From an uncultured Prevotellaceae bacterium (lineage in GTDB: Bacteria > Bacteroidota > Bacteroidia > Bacteroidales > Bacteroidaceae), in assembly GCA_902800185.1 (NCBI GenBank), contig CADCDK010000002.1, positions 1 to 49,650 of the forward strand: a stretch of 49,650 bases of DNA. Reading direction: 5' to 3'. Below are positions 23,601 to 28,339 of this stretch, piece after piece; the stretch's first letter is position 1, and every line of letters begins with the position of its first letter. Both the position numbers and the translations under genes were made by a program. The notes under the pieces are model-generated. The model was not told the DNA's origin and did no database searches. It saw nothing but the letters and a program-made list of their open reading frames with translations.

Positions 23601-26600
23601 TTCTGAGTACGCACAGCCTGAGCAGTGAAGCCATTGGCGTTGCCAACACGCCGGTCAAGGACAGGCTGATCGATGCCACCAAGACGGAGATGATAGAACG
23701 ACTGAAGAGCGGCTCTTTGCGCGACGTTGTCAACGACAGTATCGAGGACTATATCGTGCAACGCGTAGGTATCGGCAATGCGCTGACTGTGCCTTGGTAT
23801 ATGAAGCGCCAGTTCTGCAAATATACCCTTTACCAGCGCGACGTGATGCGCTCCGTCACCAGCGATCGTCCCGTCTATGAGGAGGCTGATGCTGCCTGGA
23901 TTTCTGCCGGCAAATCGACCTATCTCGACGGTGGCGTCTATTATAAGGTGGACTTCACCAGTCCGTATGCCGATCCCATCACCGGTCGTATTCAGAAGAC
24001 CTTTGAGGAGGACGGCATTACCAAGCGTGCCTATGAGATTGACTGGACATCCGTTCTGAGCACATGGGATGGCGTTTCCGATGAGACGAAGCCACGCGGC
24101 TACGATGCCATCCAGTCGCAAAACGGAAAAGCCATCACCCGCCTCGATGAGAGTCACCGCAACCGTATGGTCGTGATAGACGTGGTCTATGACGTGGATC
24201 CCGAGGAGTTCCGCTTTGCCGAGGAGGGTCGTAATACGACAGCCTGGTACACAATGATGACCAATAATGACAACGACGGCCTGATGAACTTCTCCTATAA
24301 GGATGGTATCGGTGCCCGTTACGACAGGTCCGTGCATTACACCAATAACTATTTGTGGGCACCCGAGGGCGACCCCTATGGCTTTGTCATGCACTCACGC
24401 TATGCCACCGTCAACGGAACGGGATGGGACAATGTCGTCGTGACAACCACCAGCCATCTGCCGGACCATGCTGACGTGGAAGCCGGTACGCTTGAGATGA
24501 ACCAAATGAAGAAGGTGACGATGGGTGCCGACTATGCCCATGATGATGTGACGACGGTGAGCGGGGAAGCAGATGCCGCAACCTATACCGGCGATGACAA
24601 CGATGCCTATTTCGTTCCGAAACGAATCATCCACTTCAAGCGTGGTGATACTCGTTCCGATGCGAGCCAGGTGCGTACATGGGGAGAGCGCAATGCGGTC
24701 TATGAGATGTTTGTCGGCATCAACAGCAATTCGTTCCTGATGCACCCGACGAGTGCCTTTGTCGATGTGGAGGGCGACAAGTTCAGTTCCTTCTACATGC
24801 TCCATAACACGTCAACCCACAGGGCCGAGCTGCAATACCAGGAGTCGGCGGGTAACATCCGCAGTAACAAGGATGCCAACTGGCGATTGATGACCACGCC
24901 CGAGCAGTTGCTGCCCTACTTCGAGCGGTCGGGCTACGTGGGCGGCTTGAAGCCTTCCGTTGCCAACTCCTTTGAGCATATTGAACTTTACAACACCCTG
25001 CGCAGCTATCTGGGTGCCTATCGCATCAATCCGTCGGTGATCGACTTCAAGACCATTGACGAGGCACGTCAGTTGGTCTATGCGGGTGACTTCTATAAGC
25101 ACAACGACCTGAGTACCCCGTTGGCATATACCGAGCCTCGCCCGACGCTTGCCGCCGAGCTTCCGCTACGGTTTGTGCCAAGGAACCTGGTGAATTTGCA
25201 GCAAGGCTATTATCGTCTGCAGGCATTCTCCACCGACGCGCTCACCACCGATGGTGCCAACATCAATGGCATCGTGGGTCCACGCTATATCAGTGGCTAT
25301 CGTTTCGAGTCGGAGAAACTGAAGAAGGACTTCAGTACCGACGGTTCCTTGCCGCTGCATTTCTTAGAGACCAACGAGGAGAATACCACGCTGCACACCT
25401 TCGGCGAACTGAATACGTTAGTCAATGCCATGGAGTCAGGTGACATCAAGGACCGCCGCACGTTGCCTTCGCATCCTGCCATGCGCGGTAATATCGAGAT
25501 CCTGCCCGTAGAGTACGACCCGTCGAGTGTGTTCTACTTCCAGCCCCTGAACGATGCCTATGACCGTTTCAAGTTCGGTACGCAGAATCTCTATGTGAAT
25601 GCGGCAGCAGGAGTGGGCGATGCAGGCTATACGAAGCTCTCTGACACGCCCACCTCGTTCCAGATGAACGATGTTGGCGGAACGGCGGTGACCATCCGCA
25701 CCATGCAGACGGAATCGTCGTCCGATAATGCCTTGAGGGAGAACCTGAAGACCAACTACCTGAGCATTGACGCTGACCACCGCTATGAGATCACCGCGCA
25801 TACCGACAACGAGATGGAGGAGACGGGCGACCAGTTTGATCTCTGGGCCACCGATGGCAGTGACTATACCGTCCAGAACACCCTGTGGTTGCTCCAGCCT
25901 GTGGGAACACAGAAGGAATGGCCCTACAACGAGATGCCGTTGCGTGTCAAGGTGAACAAGGGACAACAGCGCAACGATGCTTCCGGAACCGTGATTGCCG
26001 ACAGCGAGGACAACAATTACTACACGTCCCTCTACGTTCCCTATGACACACGCTTGGGAAGCACCATCGACGTGGCGTTCACCAATATCAATGCCAACCC
26101 GATGCCCCGCTCGTTGAGGCTCAGTGCCGTCAGCCTGCTCAACAACACCGGTAACCCACAGTTCATTCCTGCTGGCTGGCCCGTTGTGATTCGCACGTCG
26201 AAGCCGGAGCGTGGCGTATGGATGAACTGGAACAGTAGTACGAAGGAGTGCGTGACGGATGGCGACGCTTCGAAGTATCCCTATTACATCGAGCTCGACC
26301 TGCCCAACGCCGCGCCTACCGTGATTGCCGATAACTTCAGTAAGATTCGTCTCTATGGCGAGTATCTGGAGAAGAAGCTCACCAATGATGAGATCGACAA
26401 CACCATTCTCGACCGCACGGGCGTTGCCCCGACGTGGACCGAGGGTCGTGACGTGATGGTGTTCGGCTTGCCCTTTGTTGAGACCGGTGACAATAGCACG
26501 ACAGTGGGAGCAACGTCTTGGTACGCCTACCAAGCAGAATCCGCCGTGGGCTTCTATAGCAATGAGAACTGGTATCGTGGTCATCTCACCTCCACAGCCA

Positions 26601-26968
26601 AGACCACTAACGACGCAACGGAGGAGACCGCTCACCTGGCAACAGCCCGTAACGCTACTGCCGACCAGCGTCGCAACAAATACGTCTATCACAACAAAGT
26701 CTATTTGGTCTATGATGCTACTCAGGGCACTGCCGAAGCCCGTCCGGGTGTCGTGGCACTCTTCGGCGACGAAGAAGAGGCTGAGGAACGCCCAGGTATT
26801 CAGGAAGAAGTAACCCGTCGCCAGCCGTGGCCATGCCCAGTCTATGACCTGCAGGGTCGCCGTGTGGCAGAGAACGAGACGCCGCAGACGCTACTGCAGA
26901 ACCATCCGCAGCTCACGCCCGGCATCTACATCTTCGGTGGACATAAGGTCGTGGTTAAACGAGAGTAA
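8666..26968 (+). CDS. Giant secreted repeat protein (about 6,100 aa), putative adhesin
   Basis: A single uninterrupted frame of 6,100 codons; I do not recognise a named family. The N-terminus has a charged stretch and the hydrophobic segment TLFLMLMLLMAGAAQVWA, a signal peptide probably cut after WA. The body repeats a two-part unit 17 times. Part one begins like YHIVNNSG, has P..IRSP.V..Y.YY or P..LQRKFC.YT, and ends IYVTYD. Part two begins YNLKL, has W(R/Y)L.G(N/D)DPYDV.L.N, then FILLG...G.YELMAA and YLG, a pattern of three strand-rich sub-repeats that looks beta-trefoil-like (my inference). DPY lies at residues 186, 484, 727, 992, 1379, 1651, 1896, 2146, 2387, 2640, 2871, 3120, 3497, 3952, 4342, 4758 and 5236. 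After an 850-residue unique region comes a tail, VYDLQGRRV...PGIYIFGGHKVVVK, resembling Bacteroidales C-terminal sorting domains. It is monocistronic from its own promoter and converges on the fimbrial locus. Confidence 0.9.
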   Translation: MELSDIASSHFLNRQLRGFRRWWNRTLFLMLMLLMAGAAQVWAGNVKFIIVNNKGNKVFNYTIDTSTLQIHEKAKSVFATNFRFYTTEEAAVANATLGTAGTYYVIGDAIGGGTGGHTGPFYVRYDCVGTPDVNISGEKLYRIKVRDRSGKWWYIYYDGNDQNKIKLNSAQSDAENYAWKFESNGDPYDVYITNVQGSKSVSGGTLTALNVEPGNANSNKQKQAYITSKITSDYNQSASRMNLQSFFFTKGTNNNPGFAYQSGWSSIWNASNDYQLVGAYNGIDYYPKNGNPSGSNEYCMAYYICANNSSNGQHLQVWRSWRSEDPSTQNISQIQLEEIKSFTFHVITRTSNKDISFTTAVSSSALTAILTTPPAELMRKYVYADRYHFYTGYDPSEENYDNRFSGEITTLTAAGDATDIYITYEVDESSLPFAISTDYEHAHWYRMAASMDLASAFTHWSGSQYVAGDLDEYDHDYQYAFYGDPYDLRVANRAAGEGFFLGVPEGSTLQTDITNLSSGLISWEIVYDTEDADFFQLRSFGTASSPVYAGYTSGTAKYVQTAPMTLHVVDLPKRTYTYHIIDNDGRDAIYASEEQYVTTPLTYENLPEAIRSPYIKGETLTGFLNATDKESPVEGRTTYSFSNPVSETPVTESGTNTPIYIRYTTNHLTEKNLRLNGKRSYNVKRYNAESPDDYIYAASASTLGYNTAPTSVEKNTLTYVWDMVGNDPYAVKLKNTEEQKYFKLTVSGTPPAITITTSLDDPGANTSFVLLAGGDPNDENRVKLTAAVGSNSTRGDDLIFEILQADIHYYIIDKQEKMIIDAVNESGDLLVPTSISSPLVAQYHYYKLSDFIDPATSTTPNPSSPTVKYRLDGTPTELSSISDAVSQGVSDIYVTYDVNDVVDLQGRNGSNPKTYMLKFLHGQPFKQEDGNDGVMGVNRTAVYPYSNGDAGLYVYGQERWNLQLEGGASTRTRWLWYLESPTLVPGDKPVPDPYHVKISSLQTQTQNAAKTVNYHSYLRTYKPDGYSEIVTGVTNDNPLTTGGAAGDPANNSLATEYMILGAPGHAKLVTVNTISDGSTNVRRTVTSFEQYWKNSPTVENIAGANPAADNATLTGTYGWHAYDEFANSAPWGGGTKSYGNSRHWFQTISMGYGVSADQAGEFTLEEVSLTPVLILLDLHGWEIARINLPSGPSDPNRAARYADIRKYNSPMAKRYHYWKTGTKVPGYHKYTVDDYATDDQGNEYTTPQLGVFGTLPDYETQGKVSGGERDWYVTYDVKDEYASTYQGASTQAGTVASTFFIKQHGNYATTTNGTNISGTTAPANFGAITDNMLWYLKPNFNIDRELGYLYSGETGAKEGAQTKLEMETDYFANGQNGFDPYNVQIQNKQYNTKYFTTNATTAALSAGKWTGNGTTVSLSELHTASTPQGYDQIHLNVTNSTFMVIDDGNGNMRLMPRFDQGQVVASLTTLDEPDSPEPANDTDGEQTFLLGQPATYVYHIVNNSGDIALTYREKYFDMGLYTANLPSHLRAFGILDENFKYYDLSSFDNDALSREIYRLAPSPTPRTTFSAFNGEGNIYVKYTLDTDSLSRAGIDGAHSYNIKLKENATPANEKYLSYDKENNLASAIDDVSAEQLRIGDNVWRLLPKNGDPYDIKLYSYRNSATPLGGSSYNADPTTNGGNTVNTFALICLDKATKKYELLLTNSADASTPSLFSYLTVDDSGDAKVLRHADHQHIDTSNPLNPSPVRLWLLPATLDYTYKLYDLTGQLALQGTVNDVTDITPSLPEFMQSPLVGDGGYHYWQDQEQTVTLTQLSDADANIVYVTYDPLSPDKAEVKLDGSFLYTLHPKVTTVGIIFSPNINSTGDGIYAQPDIPLRASAYGWSLNGREVNGQYDPYDITVYLPGLNQYWSSDMRATNGGDNITRTASSTSRYMILKGQTGYYEIMQRKVNATGYHPEYTGGYQYAYLRDDYVNNDQLWTIQDPSTHVHGSEDMQFRFQPAYIYHVVNMKGRVSVSGIESRLSLTESTAPVMPIAINSPLVKQYHFYDVSQVEVEDGVYSLKPDAVELTELTKATSSDIFAFYTRADLKEGLDLSGRVGYNMRFNPAETTYSRLSDVGYVYGKWDSPPIEDRKLDRYLWRLVGEDPYELMIYNMVDSSKYIYRKSANEADIRYGTTDQFGLKTFMLTGETTESATYYHLMSVDTSSGSAPGIYKYQYLGSDKVYGFKNGSPNSEDYRDANLRVVFEKPRDSIYVTYVVINKSGQEAIRMKVKSTPGIMPIIPVEIRSPYATNFHYYSAPTGDGEVGASYMTVDRTIYVRNYDLFTEAIEERKLVMDGATPYNLWMNGMYIYDRNNSGVMAVEATPNSFNDSSHEWYLKADDSGEIDPYNVRFNSTSSSTKWIEAVNGTYDKTLPKNNVALTAHTGTNDIQSYILMDGSQGYFELLAATGANTFPDDLGTEEIKNRLTYLGSDGLPRLLGVGGNDNNPVFKSGMSELRVRIHPAKQNITYHIVNLSGVDVVRYTVQQDESEALEVPAAIRSPFVKNWKYYSDAACTSEITEMPSVNADVYVTYTYDDDTRDYLQLDGQRFYNMTIADWYVEEGSGGTIEAVSDEKPSVDDANSNGYLWAFDGNTAGMGIDPYNLHLLNKESSEIYVGAPMSWAIDTETTVHMSDGEEDNFRSTFFLVGETPEGPFELVAASGANITDNVLAHVARTDGTAITMNRTSEVQHGNEALKVQLESPENAYIYKVRNKSGEIAIVATGQGKAGDAPEIPSVIASPLVSRFYYNVTELPYNSGLTEIIVTYDFDEERLMLPNLLGSKKYNLKLTGDYFASSTTNVGLTYSALENGPTENADYYVWQPTGNVDGSIDPYDIKLKHYNGNYMGSSAIALGENALSLDEAGEKTYQSFILLEGTDGRYEFMAATKEAITNNMFAYLGHNSETNAQLLRGNAYNQGKEAIQIELIPFKYVYTYVVINNDDVEALRYVCKQESGDYVKIPEEIRSPLIDDDQFQYYKDGTSGVSATADGNYITAFSLSGTPAETEVLPEEDAVFYVKYTYTPKSGGLNLENLVKYQIANPGVSQMNYMHKSSSNANNTQINNITTSDTDDQNLWRLAGNDPYNVKITSASNSKTLMLTQLWYSGGVRAERPLSVEDDSYAETNTDGQNNSATRFAILGHESGNYRLMALTPFFWKSPNGSDLYPIPANNERYYPVTRTWSAYQQMRVGGVGGELLGMNAGAGIEIMFIPATKHNYRFHLTTKIDNRQLIVKRPMQMAYSLFELPEELKRKYCTYTVTYYVNKNSSVNSRDWTPKTKESFDAAEDGVEAVSLDLYSGTELFPYFTVCDGDENAWVDMYVDYTVIPHGEAGGIPFRLMAEQPATVRALLTSMPEEVFDLSTYEKRTGSLASFGLQGNRNDYLYFLVMKTNNTFTNDNGQYFLRREDNGRISWLNNDFKIYQDKDKNYKGWTYSRCAEAYRENDHDPFQEKKWLWCFAGDPYDLYIFNVNSVVEEAYDAILEQTTLIETHRDHLVGYREQTNKAGTLTEYVVNTPSYSEVAPSLHRWGLAEGQGANSDATFSLVTSEFNPTGNEDEYTDPTIPTKNDQPLYWKMAKSGIDNMNEVMLSTRETKNTSLDYNIQALPYVPTKFENLRFVLKRDDLIGSTTDEKSSGTYLGNYPVSVSDSISAGLIPAVNASTKQQAASTFIDNLPSGTVRMYASESDRMFAKGDMINALDAHTIPLEIQRKFCDYTFYGDDYRTPGDYTVKYGPIRGDVLRDGSGDIVYNAVGKPMYNYYAVDEETGEPIYVKNGLGEFVLDGEGNKIRQGAAPQTIYGKYEVTSDIFLKKHPTKEEVEEMVANNDHVYFMDFADPKLLKNKPVAYNTGHHAYYDEESTYKSQIGRVYAPLTAEKRVWNGTAFVDDTNQPFNYSQFKTTNNRMESTPENLKWYFVGDPYNVQVYCTEDPFNEETVKVDGTDQAVGTIGSNLCRYDPSETNFQFVVDCVHMRVPDETLIDTRRTLSYEDVNGNIVQIDNHNYNKPYYPNFYWEVVPTVSDDEQAFALRFRADNQIMNYRDVYYYLAHDGLKRTYKEAISENPKAYSINLSYDENNTKHLSGQYSGYHSANNEYCVITLSHPAKVYVSAYKENFKGSPVVQEELSEYFALGETLTEVPRHLQRKFVKYGALEYNVNNVWNAASFDFTLSKPKAFNLENCASVAPVHTMDNGWVFKLTDFEGDPTKCRASFKLRVTYEVDDVTLDDIHLFTTEEEFADVNTQPQWLDIMVGDRNWLFYDKTNIDNDKDSPTFREENQTTLTSNYPQGDKDLARQGWDIGMKGLHWAFIGDPYEFTVINRRRWEDMGRPRNGTGDDVWLGTGYATMTEKVNGISTPVYYNYTQLGDTRTNSAYGKNGSGGNTLNGNTLWSLQMCKTGKDSDYFMRTASRKTTSVSDLVGDYANNYEPSNMTNDYQRLTAKTFNSSDGTKQSSFVLEDFELETLTKNIQKVDIRTAVAEDEDKANNDCFDANVRIYNVNGELKASLTHVELKYANVYESLPPTLKRFGCNYIECYQISYTGYTDDELANESSKKTKKAAIATQLQNLNNFTGDNKIGSLTEFIRLSPSSSNLNSTKMVRDENDRRYYEIAYVYEMDEEISKFFTTEKAASEDEYYWSNASYQWDQVYKGSNVRVISYESVFDHYEYNSDGHIVNEVYVEREKVEYKSGDNISTPAYGWLNTHNESTKVYGDESTQSEDNRQKWALVGDPYDFELKNYALYLDNAHTAVFYDSEGNSIVNSNIQKSHWAIAQGLQKTVVVNGKTKNVYTDANGDIVYEEKTNGVANTPVYVYYLALIDDDETSPTYGNAINYVTFDRATDSKDLASEDQYLYLKGAPVSNDPTASTYTSETKEVRPFYITELQKYANMVVYHLVIAHQHSLDYEDTFSNLTTDEATQAKRLIDKHLLEWLKYKYPEYMVKNASDIATDQILSTHSLSSEAIGVANTPVKDRLIDATKTEMIERLKSGSLRDVVNDSIEDYIVQRVGIGNALTVPWYMKRQFCKYTLYQRDVMRSVTSDRPVYEEADAAWISAGKSTYLDGGVYYKVDFTSPYADPITGRIQKTFEEDGITKRAYEIDWTSVLSTWDGVSDETKPRGYDAIQSQNGKAITRLDESHRNRMVVIDVVYDVDPEEFRFAEEGRNTTAWYTMMTNNDNDGLMNFSYKDGIGARYDRSVHYTNNYLWAPEGDPYGFVMHSRYATVNGTGWDNVVVTTTSHLPDHADVEAGTLEMNQMKKVTMGADYAHDDVTTVSGEADAATYTGDDNDAYFVPKRIIHFKRGDTRSDASQVRTWGERNAVYEMFVGINSNSFLMHPTSAFVDVEGDKFSSFYMLHNTSTHRAELQYQESAGNIRSNKDANWRLMTTPEQLLPYFERSGYVGGLKPSVANSFEHIELYNTLRSYLGAYRINPSVIDFKTIDEARQLVYAGDFYKHNDLSTPLAYTEPRPTLAAELPLRFVPRNLVNLQQGYYRLQAFSTDALTTDGANINGIVGPRYISGYRFESEKLKKDFSTDGSLPLHFLETNEENTTLHTFGELNTLVNAMESGDIKDRRTLPSHPAMRGNIEILPVEYDPSSVFYFQPLNDAYDRFKFGTQNLYVNAAAGVGDAGYTKLSDTPTSFQMNDVGGTAVTIRTMQTESSSDNALRENLKTNYLSIDADHRYEITAHTDNEMEETGDQFDLWATDGSDYTVQNTLWLLQPVGTQKEWPYNEMPLRVKVNKGQQRNDASGTVIADSEDNNYYTSLYVPYDTRLGSTIDVAFTNINANPMPRSLRLSAVSLLNNTGNPQFIPAGWPVVIRTSKPERGVWMNWNSSTKECVTDGDASKYPYYIELDLPNAAPTVIADNFSKIRLYGEYLEKKLTNDEIDNTILDRTGVAPTWTEGRDVMVFGLPFVETGDNSTTVGATSWYAYQAESAVGFYSNENWYRGHLTSTAKTTNDATEETAHLATARNATADQRRNKYVYHNKVYLVYDATQGTAEARPGVVALFGDEEEAEERPGIQEEVTRRQPWPCPVYDLQGRRVAENETPQTLLQNHPQLTPGIYIFGGHKVVVKRE

Positions 26969-27051
26969 AGCGGGAGCTTGCTCACGCTTTACCGAGCGTG
27001 AACGAGCTCGAGCTTTAGCTCAAAGTCGTGGTTAAGCGGGAGCTTGCTCCC
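26944..27051. repeat. REP-like hairpin cluster between the giant gene and the transposase
   Basis: Three tight hairpins follow one another: taaagcg-g-gagc-tt-gctc-a-cgcttta at 26966-26991 (including the giant gene's stop codon), gagct-tt-agctc at 27010-27021, and gggagc-tt-gctccc at 27038-27051. The 11-mer gtcgtggttaa occurs at 26948-26958, inside the last codons of the giant gene, and again at 27025-27035 before the third hairpin, so part of the cluster is a local duplication. Such palindromes beside a RAYT transposase fit the REP elements that these enzymes act on. Confidence 0.55.
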
Positions 27052-27083
27052 TTTCATTTCAACAACAATAGAAAGCGACGACG

Positions 27084-28154
27084 ATGACAGACGAGGAGTT
27101 TGCTGTAAGAAAAAAGTTCGCTGGGGAGAAGAAAGCCTCCATGAAACGGCGTGATCTGCATCATGACTACACGGAGCGTCGTATGTATATGATAACCTTG
27201 GAGACAGAAGGGCGGAAACCCCTGTTTGGACATTTGGAGGGCAATCCCTATGCTGAGCGTGGCAGCAACGACGCGCCGCACATCGTGCTCTCACCATTAG
27301 GACAGGCTGTACAAAACGAGTGGATGGGGATTCATCGATACTTTCCACAGATAGAGGTAAAAGCCGTGCAGATGATGCCAGACCACATGCACGGCATCCT
27401 GTTCGTGACGGCACCGCTACCCGTCCACTTAGGACAGGTGATCTCTGGGTTCAAGGCCGGCTGCAGGAAGGCGCAACGGGTTTTAGCAGCGGCGGAACTG
27501 AGAACAGCGGCAGAGCCGCTATATACAAAGAAGGCTGCTTCTCAGTATATAACGGCTGCGCCGTTGTCAAAACCGTTGTCAAAATCGTTGTCAAAAGTCG
27601 GGACCTCGCTTTTTGCCAAAGGCTATAACGACCTGATACTCCGTACCTACGACGAGCTACTGGCTTGGCAGAAATACTTGCAAGACAATCCACGCCGCCT
27701 GATGATGAAGCGCGCTCGTCCAGAATGGTTGCGCCCCTTCTTCAACCTAACGATTGGCGACCAATGTTATAATGGCATTGGCAACAGAGAACTCTTGACT
27801 GCACCCTTGCGCATGTCTGTTCGGGTGTCGCGCAGAGTAGTTGGCAGCGACTTGGACCGAGAAGTGCAGAGATACCTTGATGCTGCTAAAAAGGGCGCTG
27901 TGTTAGTGTCACCAGCCATCTCACCTGGCGAGAAGAGAGTTATGCGCGAAGCTTTCAATGCCGGACTGCCCACAATCGTGTTATTGGAAAATGGCTTTAC
28001 TCCATTGTCTAAGCCTCATGGCGAACAGTTTGATGCCTGCGCACAAGGCCGACTGCTGATGCTTTCTCCTTGGGAACACCACAACGAGAAAAGAACAATC
28101 ACTGCTATGCAATGCCAACAGTTGAACATCATGGCTCTCAAGCTCTGTGAATAG
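27084..28154 (+). CDS. REP-associated tyrosine transposase (IS200-like) with C-terminal Rossmann-like domain
   Basis: A 356-aa protein in two parts. Residues about 25-225 are a Y1/IS200-like HUH nuclease: MYMITLETEGRKPLFG, the metal-binding His-x-His in MPDHMHGILFV (His101, His103), GQVISGFKAG, and GYNDLILRTYDELLAW followed by YLQDNPRRL. These match single-domain RAYT proteins, which cut and join single-stranded REP hairpins and are usually immobile themselves. Residues about 235-356 (KKGAVLVSPAISPGEKRVM, GLPTIVLLENGFTP, GRLLMLSPWE) look like the DprA/Rossmann nucleotide-binding fold. A low-complexity linker near 150-172 contains PLSKPLSKSLSK, encoded by three 12-bp tandem units (27561-27596). 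No promoter is visible; hairpins lie directly upstream. Confidence 0.85.
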   Translation: MTDEEFAVRKKFAGEKKASMKRRDLHHDYTERRMYMITLETEGRKPLFGHLEGNPYAERGSNDAPHIVLSPLGQAVQNEWMGIHRYFPQIEVKAVQMMPDHMHGILFVTAPLPVHLGQVISGFKAGCRKAQRVLAAAELRTAAEPLYTKKAASQYITAAPLSKPLSKSLSKVGTSLFAKGYNDLILRTYDELLAWQKYLQDNPRRLMMKRARPEWLRPFFNLTIGDQCYNGIGNRELLTAPLRMSVRVSRRVVGSDLDREVQRYLDAAKKGAVLVSPAISPGEKRVMREAFNAGLPTIVLLENGFTPLSKPHGEQFDACAQGRLLMLSPWEHHNEKRTITAMQCQQLNIMALKLCE

Positions 28155-28158
28155 ACAC

Positions 28159-28280
28159 GACAAAAAGTGTTTTTTGTCAGAAAAACAGAATGTTTTTCCC
28201 ATAAAAAACAAAGTGTTTTCTCTGGCAGAAACAAAGTGTTTCTCTTAGATATACACTTCGTTTCTCATAGATATACACCC
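28159..28280. repeat. Degenerate 22-24-bp tandem array
   Basis: About five decayed units with a core like acaaagtgttttct, spaced 22-24 bp, lie directly downstream of the transposase gene; the last two also share tagatatacac. Units adjoin without spacers, so this is not a CRISPR. Short frames across it are low-complexity artefacts. Confidence 0.5.
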
Positions 28281-28319
28281 TTCAGAACTCCTTTATCCTT
28301 TATCCCACAAACAAAAGTA

Positions 28320-28339
28320 AAGGGGGCACACGCCCCCTT
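28320..28339 (-). terminator. Terminator of the fimbrial operon
   Basis: An 8-bp GC-rich stem (aagggggc 28320-28327, gccccctt 28332-28339) with loop acac. On the minus strand it is followed by TTACTTTTGTTT. It touches the stop codon of the last fimbrillin gene. It also faces the transposase gene from the other side. Confidence 0.7.

Noticed and set aside
22868-24394. A 508-codon open frame antisense to the giant gene
   Set aside because: It lies wholly opposite a strongly supported coding frame with clear repeats. The product is rich in H, I, V, G without family motifs, as expected from the reverse complement of repetitive T/D/Y-rich codons.
27561-27596. 12-bp tandem units in the transposase as a phase-variation switch
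   Set aside because: Twelve is a multiple of three, so unit changes keep the frame; only linker length would vary.
28159-28280. Possible CRISPR array
   Set aside because: Units adjoin directly, vary in length and sequence, and there are no spacers or cas genes. The heptamer arrays were rejected as CRISPR for the same reason.
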